Notes: generated by a model not told the origin, from the sequence alone. A stretch of 64,000 nt of DNA from an uncultured Methanobrevibacter sp. (GCF_902788255.1 NZ_CADAJR010000013.1:1-64000), one strand, 5' to 3'. Positions 1-11,270 are shown, numbered from the stretch's first letter. A program made the numbers and translations.

Positions 1-1
1 T

Positions 2-962
2 GCTGTAATTTGGACTGGTTCTAATGGTATTGTTGATGATTGTAGGTTTGTTGATAATGAAGCTGCTAAACGTGGTGGAGCTATCTTTTTACAGGGAACA
101 TCTAAAGAAAACTGTACCAATACAGTATTTAAAAATTCTTACTTTAGAAATAACACTGCAGGTACCAATGGTGGTGCTATTGATTGGAGTGAAGGTGCTA
201 ATGATGGTTTGGTTGATAATGTAACCTTCATTAATAACACTGCTAAAAGATCCGGTGGTGCAATCTTCTGGAACGGTCACGATGGTACAATAACTTACGC
301 TAGATTCTATGGAAATAGGGCACTTGGTATAGCTAATGCTACCGATGTTTATGGTAATGTTACATATGGTGGTGATGGTGGTGCTGTAATGTGGTCCGGT
401 GGATTAGGTAAGGTATATTACTCTAATTTTGTAAACAACACAGCCGCTAAGCGTGGTGGTGCAGTATTCCTGCAAGGTAGTGCGACAGAGCCTTGTGATG
501 ATACTATATTTAAAGACGATTACTTTGCTAACAACGTTGCAGGTACCAACGGTGGTGCTATTGATTGGAGTGAAGGTGCTAATGATGGTTTGGTTGATAG
601 TGTAACTTTCATCAATAACACTGCTAGAAGGTCTGGTGGTGCTATTTACTGGTATGGTGAAAGAGGTAGAATCATAGACTCAAACTTTGATGACAACAGG
701 GCATTAGGTCTTGTAAACGCATCAAGTTCATACGGATACAACACAACCGGTGGTGACGGTGGTGCTGTAATATGGACAGGATCAAATGGTATCGTTGACA
801 ACTGTAATTTCACAGACAACTACGCTGCAGTCCGTGGTGGAGCTGTATTCCTGCAAGGAAGCCTTGAAGGATACTGTATGAACGTGACATTCAGCAATTC
901 CTTCTTTGAAAATAACGTTGCTGAAACCAACGGTGGTGCTGTAAACTTCTACGTAGGAGCAC
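2..962 (+). repeat. 381-bp in-frame tandem repeat in adhesin gene
   Basis: The units beginning near 2, 383 and 764 share the same layout (GGAV-W-G...AAxRGGAVFLQG...AxTNGGA). The stretch starting at 161 reappears almost unchanged at 542, a spacing of 381 bases (127 codons). The third unit diverges after about 960. More copies may lie upstream of the window. Confidence 0.85.
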
Positions 963-3900
963 GTGAAGGTAGGATATTAAATTCAACCTTCAAAAACAAC
1001 AACGCTAAAACCGGTATTGGTGGTGCAGTTGTATGGAAAGGATACAACGGTACAATCCAAGATTCATCATTTACCGAAAACTATGCGAAAAATGATGGTG
1101 GTTCCGTATATTTCGAGGGTGATTATGGTAGAGTTTACAACACTTCATATGACGGCAACACTGCTGGAGATGACGGTGGAGCTCTCTGTTGGGCCGGTAA
1201 TTACGGTAAAATATATAATTTAACTGCCAACAACAACAGAGGAATAAGTGAGGGTACTTCCCACTCCAAAGGAGGAACCTTAATTGTAACAGGTTCAAAC
1301 ATGACAATTGACGTAATGGAAATTAGCAACAGTTATGCTGAAGTTGAAGGTGGGGGTCTGTTCCTCACAGGTAACAATGTAAACATTTCTAATGTTAAAT
1401 TCTATTTATGTAGTGTAAATGATGATTCCGCTGAGAATGTCGGTGGAGCATTGGACATTGTCGGAAACAATACTCGCCTCATAAATGCAACTATTCAGGG
1501 TTCAAACGCCAGATATGGTGGAGCAATTTATGTTCTTGGTAATCATACAAGAATTATCAGTTCTTCATTTGATAATTCTTCTGCTAATTTAGGTGGTTCT
1601 ATTTACATTAGTGGAGATAATGCCACAATCATTGGTTCTAATTTCACAAACAGCTATGCATATGAAGATGGTGGTGCAATATATATCACAGGTTTCTTAA
1701 CTGAAATCTATAATTCAACATTCATTAACGGTACTGCTGCAGATGATGGTGGTGCTGTATACTGGCAAGGTAATAATGGTACTCTTGATGGTTGTGTCTT
1801 TGTAAATAACAAGGGTATCAGTTCATATGAAGTTGGTAGCACTACAAAGAAACATACTTCTAAAGGAGGTACAATTTCAATAATTGGTAACTATACAAAG
1901 ATATCTAATTCTAACTTCACAGACAGTTTCACTGAAAATAATAATGGTGAAAATTTCGGTGGTACTATTTTCATCACAGGGCATGATGTGGATCTTGTTG
2001 GTTGTAACTTTAATAATTCAGAAGCTAGAAGCTCTGATGGTGGAACAATATACATAATAGGTCATGACGTTAGAGTTATAAATTCCACTATCGATAATTC
2101 ATCTGCAAGAAAAGGTGGAGCAATATATATTGATGGTGTAAATGCATCAGTTATAAACTCAACTTTAAACAATACTTTTGCAAAAACTGGAAATAGTTAT
2201 ACCGCTAATAATTTAGGTGGTGCAGTATACATAAAAGGTAACAATGCTAATATTATCGGTTCTGAGATTGAAAATGCAAGCGCTTACCAAGGTGGTGGAC
2301 TCTACTTAGAAGGAGATTACTGTAATGTTACCAATTCTTCCGTGAAAGAAGGATATGCTTATGTTGATGGTGGTGCATTATATTCCACAGGTTCATATTC
2401 AAATGTATACTTCTCCAACTTCACAAGCAATGAGGCTAGAGGTGACGGTGGAGCAATGTACTGGCACGGTGGTAAAAATTCCAGAAATAATACTATTGTT
2501 GGCTGTATATTCTTGGAAAATGTTGCTTATGCAAATTCAGGTTCAAACACTAAAGGTGGTGGAGCTATCTATTGGTCTGAAGGTGGATATTATGGTACAA
2601 TTAAAGATTCCCAGTTCATCAATAACTCTGTTCAGTCAACTGTTAAGGCTGATGGTGGAGCTATCCTTTGGGATAAATGTCACTTTGCAGTAATCGATAA
2701 CTGTATTTTTGATGGAGATTATATTGAAACAACCAATACTGGTGATGTATGGATTCAAGGAGGAGCTATCTATTTAAGAGTAGATGATCCGTACACTATC
2801 AGCAATTCCAAATTCATAAACTGTTATTCTGAAAAAGAAGCAGGTGCACTATATGTCCAAAGTAATACTAATGGACGTAAAATTTTAATTGTCAATACCA
2901 CATTCATAAACAATGTCGCTCAATCTATTGGTCAAAATTCCAATGGTGGTGGAGCAATTCAAGTCAAACAAGCAGACATTGTAATATTACAAAATGTAAC
3001 ATTTATCAATAACACTGCAAATCAAGGTGGTGCTGTTACTGTTTATGATACCAGAACAAATATCACATTCATTGATTGTACTTTTGATCACAATACTGCT
3101 AATAATGGTAATGGTGGTAGTATATGGGCTGAAAAAAAATTCTTCATATATAATACTACAATTGCTAACAGTACTGCATCAGGGTATGGTGGTGGATTAT
3201 ATACTACAGCAGACCTCAGTTATGATAACTTGACTTTCATAAATAACACTGCAACATCCGGTGGAGGTTTATACTGGAATAAAGCAGGCATTAAAATCCA
3301 GAATATGGAATTTATAAATAATACTGCGCTTGAAAGGGGTGGTGGTATTTATGTTACTGCAGGTACTGCTACAATCCAGAATGTCAACATGACAGGCAAC
3401 AAGGCATTTACAGGTTCAGCCATTTGGGCAGATAAAGACATCACATTAGTTGATGTTTATTTAATGGAAAATCAGGCTAATTCAAGTTCACTTGACATCA
3501 GTTTCGATGAATCTACTGGAAAAATTGTCGTATTGTTCAAAGGTAAGGATAAATACTTAAATGCAATTTATCTCAATGGAGGGACCAAGTTATACTGTAC
3601 CAATGTAACCTATTGGGATAAAAGTGGTGAAACCAACTCTGGAGCAAGTAAAATTACATGGCCAACCACAACTGCTCAAGATACTCCGGAAGGCGGTCAA
3701 AACCTAACTGTTAGAGTATATGGCGGTGATGGAAAGTTAGTTGAGCAAAATATTTTAACAGACAATGACGGTAAAGTTTACTTAAATCTGGCTGACATTA
3801 TCAGTGATACTAATTATCACGAAATGTATGTTGAATCAGAACTCAATGATGATACATATTATACTATAATAAAAGCCACTACAAGATCTGCTTCACAGGT

Positions 3901-6900
3901 CAATGCATCTGCAAACAAAACTACATACCACTCAAATTCAACCCTAAATGTAAATGTGACTCAGGGAGCTACCGGTAACGTATCTGTATATATTGGAGAT
4001 ACATTCATTGCAAATATTACTTTAGATAATTCCAAAGGTTCCATTAATATGTCCACATTGGTTGAAGGAGTTTACTTGCCTGTGGGCAATCACACTTTAT
4101 CCTTTGTTTATAACGGTAATGTGAAATATGATAAATCAAATACAACCGCAATATTGGAAATAACCAAAATAACTCCAGTAATGCTACTTAACGTAACCGG
4201 TATAGGATACAACTTGCTGGTAAATGTGACTGTAATGGATGGTGAGTATAACATTACAGATGTAACCGGAAATGTGACAATTCAAGTTGAAGACAGAACA
4301 GCAACAATATATCTCGGTAACGGTCAAGGAATGACCATTATTTACGGTTTACCAATTGGAAACTACACTGTCAATGCAACATATCATGGAGATAACAATT
4401 ATTATAATATTACAAATTCAACTGAGGCAAATGTAACTGAAAAAACACAAACTGTTTTAGTGCTTGACGTTGACTCTGAAAAATTATACTACATTAACGA
4501 AACAGTTCCAATTAAGGTAACCATATTGCCTAAAGGTGAAGGGAATATAACTCTTTACATTAATGGTATACCTCATGAGTTAACCCTGCAGACTGTAGAC
4601 AATTCAACTTTCGTCGAATTTAATGCTACAGAGCTAAAAGATGGAATAAATTATGTGTTTGCTACATATGAGGGTACTGAAATATATGCACCTTCATGGG
4701 CACAAGACAGATTCAATGTAACTAAATACAACTCAACCATTGGAATAGAAACAGCTAATATCACATTCAAAGGCACTGAAATCATCAACATCACTCTTCT
4801 GGAGGATGCTGAAGGAATTATAAAAGTATTGATTAATGACACTCCATACCTTGTAGAACTGGTTGGAGGATCTGCACAAGTAAATGTCTCTGATTTAGCT
4901 GTTGGAACTTACAACGTAACTGTAATATTCAATGGAGATAAGAAATATTACAATTCAACAAATTCAACATTATTCAATGTAACTAAAATCAAGCCAGCTA
5001 TTGAAATTGACGTTGACAATGTAACTTATGGAAATGAAACTGTAATTACTGTAATTTTACCTGACGGCGTTACTGGAAATGTAACAATTAAAGTAAATGA
5101 CACAATCCTTGTATATGAAGAGCAGGAAATTGTTGATGGCAAAGTAACTCTTCCGGGCACAATATTGCCTGCTGGCAACTACACTGTTGAAGCAACATAT
5201 AATGGTGATGGAAACTACTCAGTATGCACCGCTCAAACTAACTTCACAGTATATAGGCAAGCACCTGTACTTACCGTCACAGTTGAAGATATCAACTATG
5301 GTGAAAGCGCTAACATTACAGTAACTGTTCCTGATGGGGTAACAGGAACTATAATTATAAAAGTTAATGGAACTGAAAGCGAGCCATTAACAATAACTGA
5401 AGGCAAAGTCAACTTAACTGTTGCAGGATTAGCTGTCGGAAATTATCCTGTTGAAGTTATCTACTCAGGCAACGATAACTATTCTGATGATACAGTCACT
5501 ACTGACTTTGAGGTATTCCAAATCGGCACTGAATTGGATGTTGATGTACATGACATCACCGTTTGGGATACAGAATACATAAATATTACAATTAAAGACG
5601 CTGCTGGTGAAATTATTACAAACGCAACCGGCAACGTGACAATCAATATTGACGGTGTAAACCACACTGCAGAAATTAAAGATGGAATTGCAAGATTCAA
5701 CACTTCTGATTTAACAGTCGGACACAAAGTCATTTGGGTATTCTATGATGGAGACAGAAACCTGACTGCAAACAGATCAATGGCAGAATTCGATGTAGGT
5801 CAAAGAGCTCCAATGGTTAACGTAACCGCTCAAAACATTACTGTTGGCGAAGACGGTAACATCACAGTTAAAGTGCCAGCGAATGCAACCGGCTATGTGA
5901 TAATTGAAATCATTGGCGGAGACACCTACTTCAAGAATGTAACAAATGGTCAAGCTGTTGTATATCCTCAAAACCTAAAAGTAGGAAACTACACTGTAAG
6001 AGCAACCTACTATGGTATATCCACTGACAACTACACTGTAAACACTGCTGAAGCAAACTTCACAGTCAAACCGATTGAAGACTACAATATCACAGTGATT
6101 GCAAACAACATTACTTACGGTGAAAACGCAACTGTAATTGTCACATTGCCAAGCGATGCAACCGGAAACGTGACAATCTACATTGGCGGTGTTAACAAGG
6201 GAACAGTTAATATTACAAATGGAATTGCAACATTAACTGATATTGCAGGATTAAAAGCTGGCCAACATGAAGTTAACGTAACTTATAACGGTAATGAAAG
6301 ATATGCTTCAAAAGACAAGAACGGAACAATATTCCATGTCCTGCCGACTGATGACTGGACACTTGACATTGATGTTGAAGCACATAAATACGGTGAAGAT
6401 ACAATAATCACTGTGACATTACCTGAAAATGCAAAAGAAAATGTGACTTTAGAAATCGATGGAGTAAACTACACTGTTAAACTAACCGATGGTGTTGGAG
6501 AATTAAGATTAAACAACCTTTCCGCTGGACTGCATGAAGTAAATGCATACTACCCTGGTGATGAAAACTACACCAACAAGTCATCCAGTGACAAGTTCAT
6601 AATCGATCAGGCAACTCCTGCTATTGCAATAAACACAACCACTGCAAAAGTCGGTGAAAATGCTACAGTCAACATTACAGTATCCGGAAACGCAACCGGA
6701 AACGTAACAATATACGTTGACGGACAAATGTTTGAAAGAACAATCGTTAACCATACTGTTTCATTAAATGTAACCGGTTTGGCTAGTGGAAACCATAATG
6801 TTGTTGTGTTCTACAAAGGTGATCAAAACTACACTTCAAACATCAACTCAACTTCATTGCTCATTGTTAAAAATAGTTCAGACTTGATTATTGTTGCAAC

Positions 6901-9900
6901 ACCTGAAAGTGTTGTGGTGGGCAAGAATACAACAATCACAGTAACATCAGTTAATGTGACTTCCGGAAATGTGATTATTGAAGTGAACGGAATCAACTAC
7001 ACTGTTGCTCTCAGCAATGGCGTTGCTAAATTGAACGTTACCTTGCCTGTTGGTGATTACACTGCTAAAGCATACTTCCTTGGTGATGATAAATATAATG
7101 CTTCAACCAACACAAGCAATGCTTTCCATGTAATCAACAAGACTGCCGCTTGGGTAAATATTACTGCAGATAAGGTTGTTGAAATTGATAATAACTTGAC
7201 ATTTACTGTGACTACCAACAGTAATTCCACTTTGGTCGTGAAAGTTAATGGTGTTGTTGTAACTCCTGTTGATGGAGTATATAAATTCAATGGCACTGTT
7301 GCTGGTAACTACACAATCACTGCTGAGGTTGCAGAAAATGATTACTACACTCAGGCTTCAAATTCAACAGTATTCACTGTAGTCAAACATAACTCTACTG
7401 TAAGCATTGATGTTGGTAAAGTTTATGAGGTTGAATCTGACTTCAATATTGTAATTACTAACAATACTGCTGTAGTCGTAACCATTAACGGTAAAGAGTA
7501 CTCAGTTGCAGACGGTAAAGTCGTTATCAACACCACTGCATTGACTGTCGGTCACTACATTGTAACTGTTACTATTGCTGAGAATGACAAGTATTATGCT
7601 AACAGCACAACCAAAGAGTTTGACATCATTAAACACAATGCTACAATCGCAAGCATTACTGTTCCAGATGTCAATGTCGGTGTTGGCAAAGCTGCTACAA
7701 TTACTGTGACTATGGGTAACGTAACTGCTGGATCACTCATTATTGAGGTTGATGGACACAACTACACTGTTCCTATTGTTAACAAAGTCGCTCAATTGAA
7801 TGTGACCCTGCCTATTGGTGATTACACTGCTAAGGCATACTACCTAGGAGACGACAAGTACAACCCAGTAAATGCTACAAGTGATGAATTCTCAGTTAAA
7901 GACAAAGAAATTCCTATAATCATCATTGATGCTCCTAAAGTTGTTGAAGTTGACAATAATATCGTGTTCACAGTCACCAATTCAACTCCTGTAAATGTGA
8001 CTGTAAACGGTGTGACTGTTGAGCTTAAAGACGGCAAGTACACCTACAATGTAACTGTTGCAGGAACTGCTACAATCATTGTCAGGTCTGCTGAAACCGA
8101 TGAATACTATGAAGGATTCAACTCAACCACTGTAACTGTGATTAAGCATAACTCTACTGTAAGCATTGATGAGATTCCAAACCACTTTGTTGGTGACGAA
8201 TTCGATATAACTATTAATAATAATACGTCTGTTGTTGTAACAATCAACGGTAAAGAATATCCAGTTGTCGACGGTAAAGTTGTAGTGAACACTACCAAAT
8301 TGCCTGCTGGAGAGTACACTGTTACAGCTACAGTCTATGAAAATGACAAATATTATGGAAACAGCTCAACTGTTTCATTCAATATTACAAAACGTGCCTC
8401 AAGCGTAAATATAACTGTAAACCCAGAATATTATGTTGGTGAAGCATTCAACATAACTATTCAAAATAATACTGCTGTTAATGTAACAATTAATGGTAAA
8501 GAATATTCAATTGTAAACGGTAATATTTCAATTCCTGCTGATGAATTGCCTGCTGGACACTACGTCATTACAGCAACAATCAAGGAATCAGACAAATACC
8601 TTGCAAACAGCACAACCAAGGAATTCGATGTTATCAAGAACAATTCAAATGTGAATGTAACTGCAGATCCAATAAAAGTTGGACAAACTGCAATAATCGA
8701 AATTGCCGGTCCAAATGATTATGGCGGCATGGCTGTTGTCACTGTTTATGGAAAAGACTACATGGTCAAATTAACCAGTGGCGCTGGTCAGCTTGAAATT
8801 GCCGGACTCGGTAATGGTACATATGATATTAACGTAACTTACCTTGAAAACGATAAATATCTCCAAAGCATTAACGATACAGTTAAATTAATCGTATCCA
8901 AAGTGGATGATGCTGAAATCACTTCAAGTGTTGAAAACATTACTGTTGGAGATCCTGCAGTAATCAAGGTTACAGTTCCAGAGGATGCTACAGGCAATGT
9001 GACAGTAACTATTGGAAATATCACAAGAACAGTTCCAATCAATGGTGGTGAAAATGAAATACTTGTTCCTGGCGTTCCTGTCGGAGACCATGAAGTGAAA
9101 GTGACCTATAACGGTGATAACAAATACTTGCCTGCTAACACAACTACCTCATTAACAGTCAAACCTGCTGAAACCGACCCTTCAGATATCAAAGTGGTTG
9201 ATGAAGGTAACGGTACAGTTGTGGTTGTTGTTCCTAAGGATGCAACCGGAAATGTAACCATTACAATCAATGGTACTGACTACACTTCCACAGTCATTAA
9301 CGGAACCGCAACTTTCGACCTGACTGATGAGAATCCTGGAACATATAACGTAACTGCAACCTACTCAGGTGATAAGAACTACACTCCTGCAACAACAAAT
9401 GCTAATGTGACAATTCCTAAACATGCAACACCAATGAGCATTGAAGTCAAAGATGCTAAGGTTGGTGAAACCGTTAAAGTGACTGTAAATGTTCCTGAAG
9501 ACCTTAAAGGCAATGTGACTGTTGAAATCAACGGTAAAACCTACTCTGCAAAACCTTCAAACGGAAAAGCAGAATTCGAAATAACCGGATTGCTTTCAGG
9601 CAACAAGACAGTTATTGCAGAATATGATGGAGACGACTGGTACATGGCTAATTCAACCACTGTAAACTTCACAGTATCCAAAAACCCTGCTCCAATATCT
9701 GTTGAAGTGGACAACTCCACTAATGGTCAAGCTACAATAACAGTAACCCTGCCAGAGGATGCAAAAGGATATGTGATCGTAAATGTTGATGGAGTTGACT
9801 ACGGAATCAACTTGACTGCCGGTGACAAGTCAGTTACCGTTCCAATCACACACACTGGAGACTACGTTGCTAAGGTTAACTATCTTGGAGATGACAAATA

Positions 9901-10996
9901 CCTTGGAAACTCCACTTCCAAAGACTTCCATGCTTCAAGCAGCAAAGCACATCCAAATATTGCAGCTGAAGTGGAAAATGTTCCTGTTGGAGAAGATGTG
10001 ACAGTTAAAGTGACAGTTCCTGAAGGCGCTGACGGTAATGTGACCGTGACTATTGACAATGTCACCGTAACAGCTCCTGTAAAAAGTGGGGAAAACATTA
10101 TTAAAGTGCCTGGTGTAAGTGAAGGAAACCATGATGTGAACATCTCATACAGCGGTAATGATCGTTATGAACCTGAAAAAATCACTAAATCAGTTTCAGT
10201 CTTCAGGTCAATTATTGCTAACGACATGACCAGAGGATGGGGCAGTCCGTATGACTACAAAGCGGAATTCCTGGATGAAACCGGACATGTGATTGCAGAC
10301 ACTGAAGTCAAGTTCGTTGTAAACGGCAAGACCTACACTGCAAAAACCAACAATCAGGGTATTGCTTATCTGGACACATCCAAATTGCCTGTAGGTAAAT
10401 ATAATATAACATGTATCAATCCGGTAACTGGTGAACAAGTCACTGCTAAGACAACTATTGTAAAACGTCTGATTGAAAACAAGGACATTACAATGGACTT
10501 CCTTGATGGAACCTGGTATAAAGTAAGGGCTATCGGTGATGATGGTAAACCTGTAGGTGAGGGTGAATTTGTCCAAATCAGTGTACATACCGTAAGTTAC
10601 TCCTGTAAGACAGATAAGAACGGTTATGCTAAACTCAAAATTAACTTGAACCCTGGCAAGTACACAATTACTGCAGAATACAAGAACACAACAGTGAAAA
10701 ACAAGCTTGTGGTAAAACAAACCTTTAAATTAGTCAAAAAGACAGTTTCAGTCAAAAAAGGCAAAAAACTCGTCCTTCAGGCTAAACTCAAATGGTCCAA
10801 TGGTAAAGCCATCAAAGGTAAAGTCATTAAAATCAAATTTAAAGGCAAAACCTATAAGGCTAAAACCAACAGTAAGGGTATTGCAAAGGTTACTATAAAA
10901 ACTAAAATTACCAAAAAGCTCAAGAAAGGTAAAAAGTACGCTTACTCAGCTACTTACCAGTACAATACTGTTAAAGGCAAAGTGTATGTTAAATAA
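2..10996 (+). CDS. Giant adhesin-like surface protein (5' end outside window)
   Basis: The frame is open from base 2, so the start and signal peptide lie upstream; 3,664 residues are visible. Residues 1 to about 1,170 are parallel beta-helix repeats with recurring GGA(I/V), NNT and SxF elements, like Pmp-type beta-helix proteins. The first part is built from 127-residue tandem units. Residues about 1,230 to 3,400 are roughly 24 Ig-like domains of about 85-95 residues, each with a GNVTI-type strand and a Y-x-G-D-x-x-Y-type end. The last 90 or so residues are very lysine-rich. NxS/T sequons are extremely frequent. Such adhesin-like proteins are abundant in Methanobrevibacter and are thought to mediate contact with partner cells or host. 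Attachment to pseudomurein by the basic tail is inference. Family assignment is firm; ligand unknown. Confidence 0.9.
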   Translation, partial: AVIWTGSNGIVDDCRFVDNEAAKRGGAIFLQGTSKENCTNTVFKNSYFRNNTAGTNGGAIDWSEGANDGLVDNVTFINNTAKRSGGAIFWNGHDGTITYARFYGNRALGIANATDVYGNVTYGGDGGAVMWSGGLGKVYYSNFVNNTAAKRGGAVFLQGSATEPCDDTIFKDDYFANNVAGTNGGAIDWSEGANDGLVDSVTFINNTARRSGGAIYWYGERGRIIDSNFDDNRALGLVNASSSYGYNTTGGDGGAVIWTGSNGIVDNCNFTDNYAAVRGGAVFLQGSLEGYCMNVTFSNSFFENNVAETNGGAVNFYVGAREGRILNSTFKNNNAKTGIGGAVVWKGYNGTIQDSSFTENYAKNDGGSVYFEGDYGRVYNTSYDGNTAGDDGGALCWAGNYGKIYNLTANNNRGISEGTSHSKGGTLIVTGSNMTIDVMEISNSYAEVEGGGLFLTGNNVNISNVKFYLCSVNDDSAENVGGALDIVGNNTRLINATIQGSNARYGGAIYVLGNHTRIISSSFDNSSANLGGSIYISGDNATIIGSNFTNSYAYEDGGAIYITGFLTEIYNSTFINGTAADDGGAVYWQGNNGTLDGCVFVNNKGISSYEVGSTTKKHTSKGGTISIIGNYTKISNSNFTDSFTENNNGENFGGTIFITGHDVDLVGCNFNNSEARSSDGGTIYIIGHDVRVINSTIDNSSARKGGAIYIDGVNASVINSTLNNTFAKTGNSYTANNLGGAVYIKGNNANIIGSEIENASAYQGGGLYLEGDYCNVTNSSVKEGYAYVDGGALYSTGSYSNVYFSNFTSNEARGDGGAMYWHGGKNSRNNTIVGCIFLENVAYANSGSNTKGGGAIYWSEGGYYGTIKDSQFINNSVQSTVKADGGAILWDKCHFAVIDNCIFDGDYIETTNTGDVWIQGGAIYLRVDDPYTISNSKFINCYSEKEAGALYVQSNTNGRKILIVNTTFINNVAQSIGQNSNGGGAIQVKQADIVILQNVTFINNTANQGGAVTVYDTRTNITFIDCTFDHNTANNGNGGSIWAEKKFFIYNTTIANSTASGYGGGLYTTADLSYDNLTFINNTATSGGGLYWNKAGIKIQNMEFINNTALERGGGIYVTAGTATIQNVNMTGNKAFTGSAIWADKDITLVDVYLMENQANSSSLDISFDESTGKIVVLFKGKDKYLNAIYLNGGTKLYCTNVTYWDKSGETNSGASKITWPTTTAQDTPEGGQNLTVRVYGGDGKLVEQNILTDNDGKVYLNLADIISDTNYHEMYVESELNDDTYYTIIKATTRSASQVNASANKTTYHSNSTLNVNVTQGATGNVSVYIGDTFIANITLDNSKGSINMSTLVEGVYLPVGNHTLSFVYNGNVKYDKSNTTAILEITKITPVMLLNVTGIGYNLLVNVTVMDGEYNITDVTGNVTIQVEDRTATIYLGNGQGMTIIYGLPIGNYTVNATYHGDNNYYNITNSTEANVTEKTQTVLVLDVDSEKLYYINETVPIKVTILPKGEGNITLYINGIPHELTLQTVDNSTFVEFNATELKDGINYVFATYEGTEIYAPSWAQDRFNVTKYNSTIGIETANITFKGTEIINITLLEDAEGIIKVLINDTPYLVELVGGSAQVNVSDLAVGTYNVTVIFNGDKKYYNSTNSTLFNVTKIKPAIEIDVDNVTYGNETVITVILPDGVTGNVTIKVNDTILVYEEQEIVDGKVTLPGTILPAGNYTVEATYNGDGNYSVCTAQTNFTVYRQAPVLTVTVEDINYGESANITVTVPDGVTGTIIIKVNGTESEPLTITEGKVNLTVAGLAVGNYPVEVIYSGNDNYSDDTVTTDFEVFQIGTELDVDVHDITVWDTEYINITIKDAAGEIITNATGNVTINIDGVNHTAEIKDGIARFNTSDLTVGHKVIWVFYDGDRNLTANRSMAEFDVGQRAPMVNVTAQNITVGEDGNITVKVPANATGYVIIEIIGGDTYFKNVTNGQAVVYPQNLKVGNYTVRATYYGISTDNYTVNTAEANFTVKPIEDYNITVIANNITYGENATVIVTLPSDATGNVTIYIGGVNKGTVNITNGIATLTDIAGLKAGQHEVNVTYNGNERYASKDKNGTIFHVLPTDDWTLDIDVEAHKYGEDTIITVTLPENAKENVTLEIDGVNYTVKLTDGVGELRLNNLSAGLHEVNAYYPGDENYTNKSSSDKFIIDQATPAIAINTTTAKVGENATVNITVSGNATGNVTIYVDGQMFERTIVNHTVSLNVTGLASGNHNVVVFYKGDQNYTSNINSTSLLIVKNSSDLIIVATPESVVVGKNTTITVTSVNVTSGNVIIEVNGINYTVALSNGVAKLNVTLPVGDYTAKAYFLGDDKYNASTNTSNAFHVINKTAAWVNITADKVVEIDNNLTFTVTTNSNSTLVVKVNGVVVTPVDGVYKFNGTVAGNYTITAEVAENDYYTQASNSTVFTVVKHNSTVSIDVGKVYEVESDFNIVITNNTAVVVTINGKEYSVADGKVVINTTALTVGHYIVTVTIAENDKYYANSTTKEFDIIKHNATIASITVPDVNVGVGKAATITVTMGNVTAGSLIIEVDGHNYTVPIVNKVAQLNVTLPIGDYTAKAYYLGDDKYNPVNATSDEFSVKDKEIPIIIIDAPKVVEVDNNIVFTVTNSTPVNVTVNGVTVELKDGKYTYNVTVAGTATIIVRSAETDEYYEGFNSTTVTVIKHNSTVSIDEIPNHFVGDEFDITINNNTSVVVTINGKEYPVVDGKVVVNTTKLPAGEYTVTATVYENDKYYGNSSTVSFNITKRASSVNITVNPEYYVGEAFNITIQNNTAVNVTINGKEYSIVNGNISIPADELPAGHYVITATIKESDKYLANSTTKEFDVIKNNSNVNVTADPIKVGQTAIIEIAGPNDYGGMAVVTVYGKDYMVKLTSGAGQLEIAGLGNGTYDINVTYLENDKYLQSINDTVKLIVSKVDDAEITSSVENITVGDPAVIKVTVPEDATGNVTVTIGNITRTVPINGGENEILVPGVPVGDHEVKVTYNGDNKYLPANTTTSLTVKPAETDPSDIKVVDEGNGTVVVVVPKDATGNVTITINGTDYTSTVINGTATFDLTDENPGTYNVTATYSGDKNYTPATTNANVTIPKHATPMSIEVKDAKVGETVKVTVNVPEDLKGNVTVEINGKTYSAKPSNGKAEFEITGLLSGNKTVIAEYDGDDWYMANSTTVNFTVSKNPAPISVEVDNSTNGQATITVTLPEDAKGYVIVNVDGVDYGINLTAGDKSVTVPITHTGDYVAKVNYLGDDKYLGNSTSKDFHASSSKAHPNIAAEVENVPVGEDVTVKVTVPEGADGNVTVTIDNVTVTAPVKSGENIIKVPGVSEGNHDVNISYSGNDRYEPEKITKSVSVFRSIIANDMTRGWGSPYDYKAEFLDETGHVIADTEVKFVVNGKTYTAKTNNQGIAYLDTSKLPVGKYNITCINPVTGEQVTAKTTIVKRLIENKDITMDFLDGTWYKVRAIGDDGKPVGEGEFVQISVHTVSYSCKTDKNGYAKLKINLNPGKYTITAEYKNTTVKNKLVVKQTFKLVKKTVSVKKGKKLVLQAKLKWSNGKAIKGKVIKIKFKGKTYKAKTNSKGIAKVTIKTKITKKLKKGKKYAYSATYQYNTVKGKVYVK
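7385..8395 (+). repeat. Duplicated Ig-like module inside adhesin
   Basis: The module beginning near 7,385 (KHNSTVSID followed by VVVTINGKEY) recurs near 8,145 with the same order of motifs, and a weaker third copy starts near 8,395. The protein similarity is closer than between other Ig-like domains in this gene, suggesting a recent internal duplication. Confidence 0.65.
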
Positions 10997-10997
10997 A

Positions 10998-11033
10998 TAG
11001 GAAGTTGATCTTCCTACTTTTTCTTCTTTTTTT
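10998..11033 (+). terminator. Hairpin plus T-run terminator after adhesin
   Basis: A 7-bp inverted repeat (TAGGAAG / CTTCCTA, 5-base loop) starts one base after the adhesin stop codon and is followed by T-rich runs to 11,033. Confidence 0.75.
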
Positions 11034-11270
11034 GTAAATCTATCATTTGATGTAGATTACTCAGTTTAGATTTATTGATTTTATATCTTATATCTATTTT
11101 AATTAGTTTAAGGTTTAATTATTATTGTTGTTATACCAATAACTATCAATATTATTAGGCGTTATTTCCAGTATATTGATTTTCAAAACACTGCCAAAAT
11201 CTTCATTGATATTGGATTGTAAATTTCATCTGTTTGTAATGGTTTTGGTCAGAATTATCTTAAAATATAA
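11034..11270. other. AT-rich intergenic spacer, nothing recognised
   Basis: Together with the flanking terminator and promoter this forms the roughly 320-base gap between the adhesin and the DUF92 gene. I see no reading frame with a ribosome-binding site, no tRNA and no strong hairpin here. Confidence 0.5.

Noticed and set aside
2-3400. CRISPR-like array
   Set aside because: The regular repeats are in-frame protein repeats (GGA, NNT), without fixed-length spacers or cas genes.
10208-10720. 170-codon minus-strand frame in the adhesin
   Set aside because: Antisense frame of a repetitive coding region; no own promoter or ribosome-binding site.
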